Positions 15,842 through 23,746 of a DNA stretch of 24,868 nucleotides are shown here, in pieces (position 1 is the first letter of the stretch; each line of letters begins with the position of its first letter). The DNA comes from JBMOPD01 sp049323615 (GTDB lineage Bacteria; Bacillota; Desulfotomaculia; Desulfotomaculales; Desulfocucumaceae), in assembly GCA_049323615.1 (NCBI GenBank), contig JBMOPD010000092.1, positions 1 to 24,868 on the forward strand. Direction: 5' to 3'. The notes under the pieces are model-generated. The model was not told where the DNA came from and searched no databases. It saw nothing but the letters and a program-made list of their open reading frames with translations. The position numbers and the translations under genes are program-made.

Positions 15842-16621
15842 TCAGACCAGGCTGTCCATGCACTTTACAGGTATCTTTTCATTTTCCAGCGCCCCGCGGA
15901 TCCTCTCCGCCAGCGCCAGGGCACCGGGGGTATCGCCGTGCAGGCAGATTGTATGGGCCTGCACCTTCAGTGTTGACCCTTCAATGGTTTTTACCTCCCC
16001 CCGGACGATGGCCAGCACCCTTTCCACCACCCGGTCGGGGTCGCTGATCACCGCCCCAGCCACCTTCCTGGGGACAAGGGCCCCGGTGCGGTCGTAGGCC
16101 CTGTCGGCAAAGGCCTCGGCGGCCACCCTGACGCCCAGGTCTACGGCCACTCCGTGCATTACCGATCCGAAGGGCGCCACCAGGATTAAGTCCCGGCTTA
16201 TTCTGCCGATGACCCCGATAACTTCCCTGGCAAGGGCCTCGTCCTTCGCCACCGTGTTATAGAGAGCGCCGTGCAACTTGACGTGTTTCACCGGCGCCCC
16301 CAGGGACCCGGCGATGTGGTGAAGGGCCCCCAGCTGGTACAGCAGGTAGGCCCCCAGTTCCTCGGGGGTTATGTCCATATTTCGCCGGCCAAAGCCCAGG
16401 GGGTCCGGCAGGCCCGGGTGGGCGCCCACCTGGACGCCGTATTCCCTGCACAGCCTGACGGTCCGCGCCATCTGTACCGGGTCGCCGGCGTGAAAACCAC
16501 AGGCTATATTGGCCGAGGTTATGTTCTGAAAGAGTTTCTCCTCGCCTAAAGCCTTCTGAAAACTGTACCGCTCACCGGTATCGCTGTTCAAATCGATGCC
16601 CTTACAGGCATGCCCCGTCAT
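15842..16621 (-). CDS. pxpA: 5-oxoprolinase subunit A, LamB/YcsF family (PxpA)
   Basis: About 259 residues. It has the LamB/YcsF signatures IDLNSDTGE (usually DLNCDxGE), NIACGFHAGDP, GVQVGAHPGLPDPLGFGRR, KHVKLHGALYN, and the C-terminal AHTICLHGDTPGA. The TIM-barrel-like fold holds the proposed active site. It works with PxpB and PxpC to hydrolyse 5-oxoproline using ATP. The frame opens at ATG 16642; I prefer the second ATG (16619-16621), which follows AAGAAGG by ten bases, but the choice is uncertain. It comes 25-46 bp after the ferredoxin gene, at a sharp change from A+T-rich to G+C-rich sequence. Confidence 0.93.
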   Translation of the reverse strand: MTGHACKGIDLNSDTGERYSFQKALGEEKLFQNITSANIACGFHAGDPVQMARTVRLCREYGVQVGAHPGLPDPLGFGRRNMDITPEELGAYLLYQLGALHHIAGSLGAPVKHVKLHGALYNTVAKDEALAREVIGVIGRISRDLILVAPFGSVMHGVAVDLGVRVAAEAFADRAYDRTGALVPRKVAGAVISDPDRVVERVLAIVRGEVKTIEGSTLKVQAHTICLHGDTPGALALAERIRGALENEKIPVKCMDSLV

Positions 16622-16667
16622 AGAAACCAAACCTTCTTCCATGCATTTTTAGAATCCCATTTTATTA

Positions 16668-16904
16668 TTAAACAAGCAAATATTTGATGGCATCCAGAGG
16701 ACATAATTCAATACATGACGGCAAACTAGCGCTACAATCACAAGGAACAATAACTTTTATATCCAGATTACTTTCATCATCGAAATAGATTCTTATATTT
16801 GAATCCTCAGGATTAAAAACTTTGTTTTTTTGAAAAGAACAGGCTAACTCACAAGTACGACATCCTACACACCTATTTTTATCTACTTCTATCTGCACCT
16901 GCAT
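16668..16904 (-). CDS. Small two-cluster 4Fe-4S ferredoxin-like protein, partner of the aldehyde oxidoreductase
   Basis: 78 residues with eight cysteines. C12, C15, C18 and C22 form a CxxCxxCxxxC site. C55, C57, C64 and C68 (then Pro) form a second site whose first spacing is CxC and whose second is six residues, unlike the standard CxxCxxCxxxCP. It starts 13 bp after the oxidoreductase stop, with AAGGAAGG upstream. The likely role is carrying electrons between the tungsten enzyme and the ferredoxin pool. Known partner subunits (AorA, Wor5 small subunit, YdhY) are larger and carry four clusters, as I recall, so this would be a minimal version. Confidence 0.85.
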   Translation of the reverse strand: MQVQIEVDKNRCVGCRTCELACSFQKNKVFNPEDSNIRIYFDDESNLDIKVIVPCDCSASLPSCIELCPLDAIKYLLV

Positions 16905-16917
16905 GAGGTACCTTCCT

Positions 16918-18816
16918 TTACACTATGATGTTATTGTTGCGCAAAGATATAATGATTTCCTCTAAACCTAATTTTTCTAGACATTTTTTTGTGGGACGCC
17001 CTGTTTTTATGTCCCAGTCATGACAAATGTAATACTCATCCAACATCTCATTCCATTTATCGGGGTCTATCTTTTCTCCTTTAAATTTTCCATCACTGAC
17101 GGCTATATTAACAAATTTATCAGGAGGCATGTCATCTTTCCGGTCAAACCCCGCATGTAACAGGTTAAAGGCCCTTTCAATATTATGAATTTTTTTACCT
17201 GTTGTGAACAGTTCTTCAGGTGACGATTCTTCACCTGTAATAAGTCTGTAGAAGTCAGCAATATCTTCCAGTGTAAAAAGACTGGTATCCATCCACATTG
17301 TAATTAATGAACAAATACCCATTATATCTATAACACCCTTATAAAATTCCTGCCAGGTAACAAGTTTAGCCTTATTTTTATAAGCCCTGGGGTCGGAAAT
17401 ATCTTCAATGCCAAATATTTTTGCGCTAATCTCAGAAGATATTTCTTTCATTTCTATCGCTGGCGCTCCTCTTAAGTGTCCGGCCCCTTTAGTACTTGTT
17501 ATAACGCCTAACGCCCAGGCCCGCGCAGAACGCATGGATGCTTCCATGATACTATTTTTTTTAACTAAAACAGCATATCTATCCGATCCCCTGCCTACAA
17601 TTTTTGAAGCCTCGTAGACACCTTCAGCAAGTATATTTCCAAAGCCTTTACGAAATGCAATATTCTCTATCATTTCCAGTATACTGTCGCCATGTCCCCA
17701 TCTAAGCTGGATCCCGCCGGTATCATTCTCATTTATTATACCGTTTTCAAAACATTCAATAGACCAACTTATAACTGCTGATGTTTGGTCAACATCCAGC
17801 CCGTACAGGTTGGCTAATGCATTTGCAATTAAGATCTTTTGAGGGGATCGCAGGTCCAGGTTAGAGCCAAATGCTCTGAGAGTATTGGCCTGGACACCTT
17901 CACATTTCAGCCCCTTTATTTCATAAATACCGCTGCAGTAAACGGGACAATTGAAACAGGATTGCCTACGTTTAAGATACTTGTCAAATTTATCTCTAGT
18001 TACACAAGAGATTGCTTCACTACTCCAGAAATCGTCCGCCATGTTCCTTACTCCATGGGGCCTGTTCTGTCCCGGTTTTAAGTACGCAAGAAGAGTGCCG
18101 CCTTCACGATGTATTGCAGCATGATTGCTATTCTCTATAATTTGATTAAAATTTTTTAATTTTTCTATAAAACCTTCCGAGTCATAAATTCTTACGGGTA
18201 ATGTACCTCTAACAGCAATAGCCTTTAATTTTTTACTGCCGAATACGGCCCCGCTGCCGCCGTACCCCACAGCCCTTCCTCTATCACCTATGAGACACGA
18301 AAATTTAACCAGGTTTTCACCGCCAACCCCAATAGTCAGAGTCTTTAAGGCTATATCATTTTCACGCTGTTTTATAATAGTCTCTGTTTTCCAAGTGTCT
18401 TTTCCCCATAGCAAGGAAGCATCTCTAAAATACACTCTATCATTTACTATATAAAGATAAACAGGCTTTGCCGCTTTACCATAGATTACTATATGATCGT
18501 AACCCGCAAACTTCATTTCTGCAGCAAACTGGCCACCACAGTTGCCGGATCCAACACCATTTGTAATAACGTTTTTAAAATCTACCGATAACCTGTTCGC
18601 TCCCGGCACCAGCGTGCCTACAAAAGGGCCTGCCCCTAAAATTACAGTGCTTTCGGGGGCCAGGGGATCTATATCCTTGTCCATAAATTTAAAAAGGAGC
18701 CACTGGTTTATCCCGCGCCCGCCAATAAAAGTTTTATATCTTGCTGAATCCTCGACATAGAATGACTCGCTGGATAAATCAATATATAATATTTTACCTG
18801 ACCAGCCACAATGCAT
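16918..18816 (-). CDS. Aldehyde:ferredoxin oxidoreductase family protein (tungsten/molybdenum bis-pterin)
   Basis: 632 residues, full length for the family. N-terminal WSGKILYIDLSS and GGRG (32-35) mark the pterin-binding domain. The 4Fe-4S ligands are C287, C290 and C294 (CFNCPVYC) plus C502 in DIMGIC. E306 and H447 (GAGHLRG) sit where family active-site acids and histidines are found, by approximate alignment. The enzyme would oxidise an aldehyde to an acid, or reduce an acid, with ferredoxin in the cytoplasm; class II benzoyl-CoA reductase BamB is a relative but nothing here supports that role. It follows dctM by 48 bp and precedes the small ferredoxin. Codon and base use are far more A+T rich than in pxpABC, suggesting transfer. 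Confidence 0.92.
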   Translation of the reverse strand: MHCGWSGKILYIDLSSESFYVEDSARYKTFIGGRGINQWLLFKFMDKDIDPLAPESTVILGAGPFVGTLVPGANRLSVDFKNVITNGVGSGNCGGQFAAEMKFAGYDHIVIYGKAAKPVYLYIVNDRVYFRDASLLWGKDTWKTETIIKQRENDIALKTLTIGVGGENLVKFSCLIGDRGRAVGYGGSGAVFGSKKLKAIAVRGTLPVRIYDSEGFIEKLKNFNQIIENSNHAAIHREGGTLLAYLKPGQNRPHGVRNMADDFWSSEAISCVTRDKFDKYLKRRQSCFNCPVYCSGIYEIKGLKCEGVQANTLRAFGSNLDLRSPQKILIANALANLYGLDVDQTSAVISWSIECFENGIINENDTGGIQLRWGHGDSILEMIENIAFRKGFGNILAEGVYEASKIVGRGSDRYAVLVKKNSIMEASMRSARAWALGVITSTKGAGHLRGAPAIEMKEISSEISAKIFGIEDISDPRAYKNKAKLVTWQEFYKGVIDIMGICSLITMWMDTSLFTLEDIADFYRLITGEESSPEELFTTGKKIHNIERAFNLLHAGFDRKDDMPPDKFVNIAVSDGKFKGEKIDPDKWNEMLDEYYICHDWDIKTGRPTKKCLEKLGLEEIIISLRNNNIIV

Positions 18817-18826
18817 AATATACTTC

Positions 18827-18848
18827 TTCCTTATTATTAATTAAGGAA
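18827..18848 (-). promoter_or_regulatory. Possible hairpin hiding the oxidoreductase ribosome site
   Basis: TTCCTTA (18827-18833) and TAAGGAA (18842-18848) pair across an 8-nt loop. On the minus strand the first arm is the AAGGAA ribosome site of the oxidoreductase gene, so the fold could lower its translation relative to dctM. The stem is A+T rich and weak. Confidence 0.35.
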
Positions 18849-18864
18849 AATAGTCTGCTTTAAC

Positions 18865-20166
18865 TCATTTTATCATCATATTTGGCAATGTTAGAACAAT
18901 TTTTGGATAAACAGTAATAATCGCAGTAATAACAAGCATTAGAATGAAGGAGGGGAGTGCGTATCTGGCAATATTTAAGATATCTTCATTGACCAGACCA
19001 TTAATGACAAACAAGTTAAACCCGATGGGAGGAGTAATCTGAGATATCTCGATCATTATCACCAGATAGATGCCGAACCAAAGGGGGTCCAACCCGACCG
19101 CCTTGATCAGCGGCAAGGCAAGCGGAAGGGTCATGACGATTATGGAAAAGCCGTCCAGCATACAGCCCAGGATAATATACAAGATGGTCATGATTGCAAT
19201 CAAACTATATTTAGATAACCCAAGAGTGCCTACGAATTTGGTAAGCTCACCCGGGATACCAAGATAACCCACGGCCACCGACAAATAGGAAGCGCCGCAT
19301 ACGATCAGCATGATCATGCAGCTCGTCCTCACCGATGACAGGACCGCGTCAAAGAATGACCTTTTATCAATACTGCGGGAAAATACTGCGAATAAGAGAG
19401 AACCGAGCACGCCAACAGTGGCCGCTTCGGTAGGGGTGGCCCATCCCAAATAGAGGCTACCGAGCACCATGGTAATCAGGGCTATTACCGGGAGCACCAG
19501 TGGAATGGACCTGATACGTTCATTCCAGGTATGATTGATGTCACCACGGGGTGCGAGATCCGGTTTGAGAACACACCGTAAGAAAACAAAGCCGCTGAAG
19601 GCGGTGGCAAGCATGATGCCGGGAATAACGCCGCCGATAAATAATTTTCCAATACTGACATCCGCGACGATACCATAAACAAGCATGATCATGCTTGGGG
19701 GAATGAGAAACCCCAGGGTACCGGCTCCGGCAAGGGAACCAATGCAAAGAGAGCGGTCATAATTCCGCTTGAGCAATTCAGGAAGAGTAATCTTCCCCAC
19801 GGTTGCGGTAGTGGCGGCTGACGACCCGCTCACAGCGGCGAACAGGGCGCTGGCTATAATATTTACGTGGATTAGGCGTCCGGGCAGGACTTCCATCCAG
19901 GGGGAAAGCCCTTTAAACAAGTTTTGAGATATGTTGCTCCGAAAAAAAATTTCCCCCATAAATATGAACAGCGGCAGTGCGATCATGGTGGAGTTACTTG
20001 TGTTGTTCCAGAGTACGTTGGACAAAATGGTGAGGGGCGGGCTACCGGTGAAGAGAATAAACGCCAAAATACCGACAATAAACAGGGATATGCCGATCCA
20101 GACAGTGCTTCCCAGGAACAATACAAGAAAGGCCAGAATCGCAATAGAAATCGTAAAAATATCCAA
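18865..20166 (-). CDS. dctM: TRAP transporter large permease, DctM family
   Basis: About 433 residues with twelve or more hydrophobic segments. Family motifs include ALPLFIFMGEIFFRS, ALFAAVSGSSAATTATVGKI, GTLGFLIPPSMIMLVYG and GWATPTEAATVGVLG, then EISQITPPIGFNLFVINGL near the C-terminus. It is the ion-coupled transport subunit that works with DctQ and DctP. The frame opens at TTG 20173-20175, which directly abuts GGGAGGG. A second TTG at 20164-20166, nine bases after that ribosome site, is the likelier start (MDIFTIS). It lies 43 bp after dctQ. Confidence 0.94.
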   Translation of the reverse strand: MDIFTISIAILAFLVLFLGSTVWIGISLFIVGILAFILFTGSPPLTILSNVLWNNTSNSTMIALPLFIFMGEIFFRSNISQNLFKGLSPWMEVLPGRLIHVNIIASALFAAVSGSSAATTATVGKITLPELLKRNYDRSLCIGSLAGAGTLGFLIPPSMIMLVYGIVADVSIGKLFIGGVIPGIMLATAFSGFVFLRCVLKPDLAPRGDINHTWNERIRSIPLVLPVIALITMVLGSLYLGWATPTEAATVGVLGSLLFAVFSRSIDKRSFFDAVLSSVRTSCMIMLIVCGASYLSVAVGYLGIPGELTKFVGTLGLSKYSLIAIMTILYIILGCMLDGFSIIVMTLPLALPLIKAVGLDPLWFGIYLVIMIEISQITPPIGFNLFVINGLVNEDILNIARYALPSFILMLVITAIITVYPKIVLTLPNMMIK

Positions 20167-20209
20167 GGCAAGCAACCCTCCCTAAAAAATGCATATACCT
20201 TTTCAAAGC

Positions 20210-20743
20210 TCAACGGCCCAATATGCTGGATTCAACTTCATGCTCCTCCACAGTTCCCAAACGAAGGTGAAGTATCGACCGGATAATCTCAGCCAAAAAT
20301 TGAACAGACATCATAAAAAAACCTAAAGGCATAAAGAACTGCGGGACGGCAAGGTATGTTGCGGAAACATGCATTGAGCGGGTCTGTGAAACCACGGAGT
20401 CCCAAAAAAACTGGGCAGTAGTATAGGTAATGACTGCGCAGACCACAAAGCCGACGATAAAAGCATAGATATCAAGGAGGATCCGGGCTTTCCCTTTAAC
20501 CACTGAGTGAAGAAAGGTCATACGGATGTGACCTTTCTCTTTGAGAGTAAAGGACAGGGCGAGAAAGGTTATGGCTACCATCAGGTAACCCGTGTATTCT
20601 TCTGCAATATAAGTGGTCTTGGTAAAAAAAGTACGGAGCATAATTTCGGTTAGTGTCAAGGCGGCACCAGTCAGCAGCATAATGCCCGCCATTATACCGA
20701 AAGCTTTGGAAAAGCGATCGCATAAGCCGACAAATCTTTGCAT
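20210..20743 (-). CDS. dctQ: TRAP transporter small permease, DctQ family
   Basis: 177 residues with four predicted membrane helices. The family pattern is visible in IAEEYTGYLMVAITFLALSFTLKEKGHIRMTFL and in the last helix pair with SATYLAVPQFFMPLGFFMM. It forms the membrane complex with DctM. AAAGGAGGT sits seven bases before the ATG, one of the strongest ribosome sites in the window, which may offset the stem-loop that separates it from dctP. Confidence 0.93.
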   Translation of the reverse strand: MQRFVGLCDRFSKAFGIMAGIMLLTGAALTLTEIMLRTFFTKTTYIAEEYTGYLMVAITFLALSFTLKEKGHIRMTFLHSVVKGKARILLDIYAFIVGFVVCAVITYTTAQFFWDSVVSQTRSMHVSATYLAVPQFFMPLGFFMMSVQFLAEIIRSILHLRLGTVEEHEVESSILGR

Positions 20744-20772
20744 GGTTTACCTCCTTTCATGAGGATTGAAGT

Positions 20773-20810
20773 GGAGTAACCGCATATATTTTTATTTATG
20801 CGGTTACTCC
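20773..20810 (-). other. Intercistronic stem-loop between dctP and dctQ
   Basis: GGAGTAACCGCATA (20773-20786) pairs perfectly with TATGCGGTTACTCC (20797-20810) over 14 bp around an A+T-only 10-nt loop. It begins 13 bases after the dctP stop. No T-tract follows on the minus strand. It matches the tctC-tctB element in position and design, so stabilisation of the binding-protein message is the likely function. Confidence 0.8.
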
Positions 20811-20823
20811 AACCACTTGCTTA

Positions 20824-21867
20824 TTAGCGACCAACTTCTTTATTGAACTTTTCAATAATTTCTTTAGCTTCAGGCGGAGCAGTTTTCAGCCATTCTTCAC
20901 GAATGTTTTTGGTAATAGCGGTCAGGTCGCCCATAAATTTATCGCTGGGCTTGGTGGTGGTAATTCCCTTATCGTTGCACATCTTTTGCTTATCCTCATC
21001 TTCCTTGGCAATTTTAACCCACATTTCATCTTCTATTTCTTTGGCGATCTTGAGCATGGTGTTCTGGGTTTCCTTATCAAGCTTATTGAATTCATTGAGG
21101 TTAATAGTAAACAGTTCTAAAGTTGTGGTAATAGCGATAGGCGCATGGTACTTAAGGACTTCCCAAAACTTCCCGTCTACCGCTGTGGTAGTCGACGTTA
21201 TAACCGAGTTGATGGTGCCGGTGGCCAGTGCAGAGTATACTTCACTGAACGGAAGGGGATAAGGTGTACCCCCGGTGGCCTCCACTACAAGGGCGCCATT
21301 CTTGTCATAAGTACGAACCTTCAGACCTTTCATATCGTCCACAGATTCAACCTTCTTTTGGGTCCACAAAGCGGCCGGGGGCCAGGGAGACATAAACAGT
21401 ATCTTTTGTTTCCATTTTTCCTCAGACACCTTTTCAAAATACGGACGTGCAATGTCGGCTAGCTTCTTGGCTTCATCCTGGTTCCGGGTAAGAAATGGCA
21501 GGGAAATCAAATCGAACAACTTCTCGTCCCCCGCTGCCTGGGTAATAACCATTGAAGAAATGGGAACCAGCCCGTCGCGAACCGCCTTTAAAAGCTCCGG
21601 TCCTTTGTATCCAAGGGCTCCGCCGCTGTTAACAGTAATTTGCACCTTCCCGTTGGTTTCCTTGTTAACTCTATCCGCAAAATTCTGTAGGGCAACGCAC
21701 TGTAAATTCTCCGCGGGCCACACTGAGTTTGCTATCAACTTGACGGGTTGAGCCGTTTTTGACTGGTCATTCGCCGGCTTGTTTCCTCCACAACCGGCAA
21801 TCACCACGGATAAAATGAACAAGCTTACAACAAGGGTTACAATACCTGTTTTTTGGGAAAAGCGCAT
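20824..21867 (-). CDS. dctP: TRAP transporter solute-binding lipoprotein, DctP family
   Basis: 347 residues. A hydrophobic signal ends in the lipobox IAGC (C26). The mature protein shows DctP features: FADRVNKETNGKVQITVNSGGALG, VDDMKGLKVRTYDKNGALVVEATGGTPYPLPFSEVYSAL, with the carboxylate-binding arginine expected in KVRTYD. Ligands of the family are organic acids, amino acids, ectoines and others; the specificity here is not readable. GGGAGGT lies seven bases before ATG 21865-21867. The 177-bp leader region contains a 7-nt array and a weak extended -10 (TGATATTTT, minus strand), so a separate promoter is possible. Confidence 0.95.
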   Translation of the reverse strand: MRFSQKTGIVTLVVSLFILSVVIAGCGGNKPANDQSKTAQPVKLIANSVWPAENLQCVALQNFADRVNKETNGKVQITVNSGGALGYKGPELLKAVRDGLVPISSMVITQAAGDEKLFDLISLPFLTRNQDEAKKLADIARPYFEKVSEEKWKQKILFMSPWPPAALWTQKKVESVDDMKGLKVRTYDKNGALVVEATGGTPYPLPFSEVYSALATGTINSVITSTTTAVDGKFWEVLKYHAPIAITTTLELFTINLNEFNKLDKETQNTMLKIAKEIEDEMWVKIAKEDEDKQKMCNDKGITTTKPSDKFMGDLTAITKNIREEWLKTAPPEAKEIIEKFNKEVGR

Positions 21868-21999
21868 TAAGCATACCTCCCGTAATTTTGTATTTTTTGA
21901 AAGCTTCTGAGCATTGGATCAAAATATCATACATTCCCCCCTTTAAACAAGATCTCCTTTGACCCGGGTAATGGAAATTTATATTATTCGCCTTCGACT

Positions 22000-22028
22000 T
22001 AATTCCCCAACTCTCAACTCCCAATTCC
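22000..22028. repeat. 7-nt repeat array, about four units
   Basis: Units TAATTCC, CAACTCT, CAACTCC and CAATTCC, with one extra C after the first, lie 16 bases downstream of the M24 gene stop. On the minus strand they read as GGAATTG/GGAGTTG, close in style to the 4262-4303 array. Confidence 0.6.
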
Positions 22029-22044
22029 AGACCGGGAATTCGGC

Positions 22045-23697
22045 TTATCTGGTTATGTTCACCGGCCCTTTGGCGGTGACCACGATCATGTCCTCAACCC
22101 CGATGGCGTAAGGGTAATAAGGCCACTGGTACTCCACGCAGCAGACCATGCCCTCCTGGACGGTGTAATTATTGCCCTTTTCAAATCCCAGGGTGGCGGG
22201 CTCCTGCCTGCCCATGGCGTGGCCTATATTGCGGTTGTAGTTATTGGCCAGGTCATATCCTGCGGGCAAAAGCCCCATCTCCACCCAGTCCTTCTCCCTG
22301 GCCACCAGGTCCTTAACCCCGTCCCAGTAGACCTGATCCCCGGTCCTGCCGGGAAGGACGGCGGGAATTGCCCTGGTAAGCATGATCTCGTCGATGAAGC
22401 GGTAAAATTCCTGCGCCACCTTCCCCAGGACAAGCATCCGGCAGAGGTCCGAGGCGCCCCGGAGCAAGCCCATTCCGTCAAAGACCATTACCCCGGAATC
22501 TATTTTCAGGGACCGGGTCTCCTTGCCCAGGGAGATAAAGCTGGGCAGGCTGGGCTTCCTGGTCCGGTGGCCGGCATGCAGCACCAGGAAATAGGGCCGG
22601 ATGTCCTCCCGCAGCAGGTTGTTTTGCTGAAATTCGCCGTAAGCGCGGAAAAGGTATTCCTGTACCTTTGACTCGGTGAGATCGTTGCCCTCCGCCAGAT
22701 CGGCCCCGGCCCTGCCGATGGCCCGCTCCATGCCGTAACGGGTGGCCTGGGCGGCGATAATGTAGAACGGCAGGTCCTCAACGGCCCTGGTTTCCCGCCA
22801 GGTTCTCAGCGGCCCGCTCATCTGCACGGTTTTTTCGCGTTTCAGGCCGAAGGCGGTGAAGTACTTATAAGGCAGGTGATTTTCCTCTATGCCCACCGGG
22901 GTTTTGGCCTGCAGGGTCCGGGCGGCAGCCACAGCCAGGGTGGGATAGATGGCCTCCAGTTTTAAAAAGGGAAGGGACAGCGCTTTCCGTGAATATATGT
23001 AGATTGGTCTTTGAGGCGAGTAAAGGGCAAGGGTTTCGTTTGCTTCCAGGCACTGGAACGGAATGGCGGATACTTCCTGGACGTTCAGGGGGGAACTCAG
23101 CAGCAGCGCCCCAACCCCAAGGTCTTCCAGCATCGAGTCCAGCCTGGCAAACCTGGCGTCCCCGGGAATGCCCGCCAGCAGGTCCGAGAGTTCCTCCTGC
23201 TGGCTCAGGCCGGTTACCAGCCGGCGGGCCTCTTCAAGGGCGGCGCCGTTTCCGGCGGCGAAGCGGGACAGCACCTGCTGCCTGTCCACGCTGTAAACAT
23301 AGGTGCGGTCCCACCTGCCGGTGGCCTTTACCCTGGTATTATAACGGTCCGAAATTTTCCAGTAGCCCGATGTATAAAAATCGTCGCAAACCAATACTTC
23401 CCCGTCGACAAGCCGGTCAACCAGTTCTATCCAGTCCGCGGGCAGAGGCGTCACGTCGCGGTCAAAGGTAACGTAGGGCTTAAAGTAAAGCACCTCGGCC
23501 GCCAGGTCCTTTTCATCAAAGTTCCCCCGCTCGATGTCCTTCACCAGGAGATAGGCCTTTCCGTCCCCGGTCTCAACCATCACCGGCGAGGAGTATTCGG
23601 TGGAGTCCAGGTCCATGTGGGCGTAAAGCAGGCTGTTTTTTACGTCAAGCCCCGTTTTGTTGTGAATGGCCTTCAGGTTACAGGTGATCTCCGTCAA
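22045..23697 (-). CDS. Divergent long M24-family protein (creatinase/Xaa-Pro aminopeptidase fold)
   Basis: About 550 residues, well over the 350-440 typical of the family. Residues 1 to about 180 are an extra N-terminal region I cannot place. A creatinase-N-like domain begins near 183 (RFARLDSMLEDLGVGALLLSSPLN). The pita-bread domain has candidate metal ligands D407 (FDGMG), D417 (ASDLCR), H493 (NIGHAMG), E522 (EGMVCCVE) and E535 (GVED). The spacing D-x9-D is one short, and the usual HExP after the GHGxG motif reads RQEP, so the second catalytic histidine is absent. Peptidase activity is therefore doubtful. Start: TTG at 23695-23697, six bases after GGGAGGT; the ATG at 23712 lacks a ribosome site. 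It lies between iclR and dctP, suggesting a role in substrate breakdown. Confidence 0.8.
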   Translation of the reverse strand: MTEITCNLKAIHNKTGLDVKNSLLYAHMDLDSTEYSSPVMVETGDGKAYLLVKDIERGNFDEKDLAAEVLYFKPYVTFDRDVTPLPADWIELVDRLVDGEVLVCDDFYTSGYWKISDRYNTRVKATGRWDRTYVYSVDRQQVLSRFAAGNGAALEEARRLVTGLSQQEELSDLLAGIPGDARFARLDSMLEDLGVGALLLSSPLNVQEVSAIPFQCLEANETLALYSPQRPIYIYSRKALSLPFLKLEAIYPTLAVAAARTLQAKTPVGIEENHLPYKYFTAFGLKREKTVQMSGPLRTWRETRAVEDLPFYIIAAQATRYGMERAIGRAGADLAEGNDLTESKVQEYLFRAYGEFQQNNLLREDIRPYFLVLHAGHRTRKPSLPSFISLGKETRSLKIDSGVMVFDGMGLLRGASDLCRMLVLGKVAQEFYRFIDEIMLTRAIPAVLPGRTGDQVYWDGVKDLVAREKDWVEMGLLPAGYDLANNYNRNIGHAMGRQEPATLGFEKGNNYTVQEGMVCCVEYQWPYYPYAIGVEDMIVVTAKGPVNITR

Positions 23698-23737
23698 AAC
23701 AGCACCTCCCATCTCAATTTTTTTGAGCCGTACTTTT

Positions 23738-23743
23738 ATTATA
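23738..23743 (-). promoter_or_regulatory. Possible -10 element before the M24 gene
   Basis: A perfect TATAAT on the minus strand, about 40 bases before the TTG start and just after the iclR stop. No -35 match is present at 16-18 nt, so it may be chance or need an activator. Confidence 0.3.
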
Positions 23744-23746
23744 CTA

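Noticed and set aside
16918..18816. Assignment of the oxidoreductase as BamB (class II benzoyl-CoA reductase)
   Set aside because: No other bam genes are nearby and the partner is a minimal ferredoxin; only general family membership is supported.
21767..21934. A 55-codon minus-strand frame with GGGGGG upstream (MYDILIQCSEAF...), overlapping dctP in another frame
   Set aside because: It overlaps the dctP signal sequence, resembles no known family, and the dctP ribosome site lies inside it. It may be a chance upstream frame; ribosome profiling would decide.
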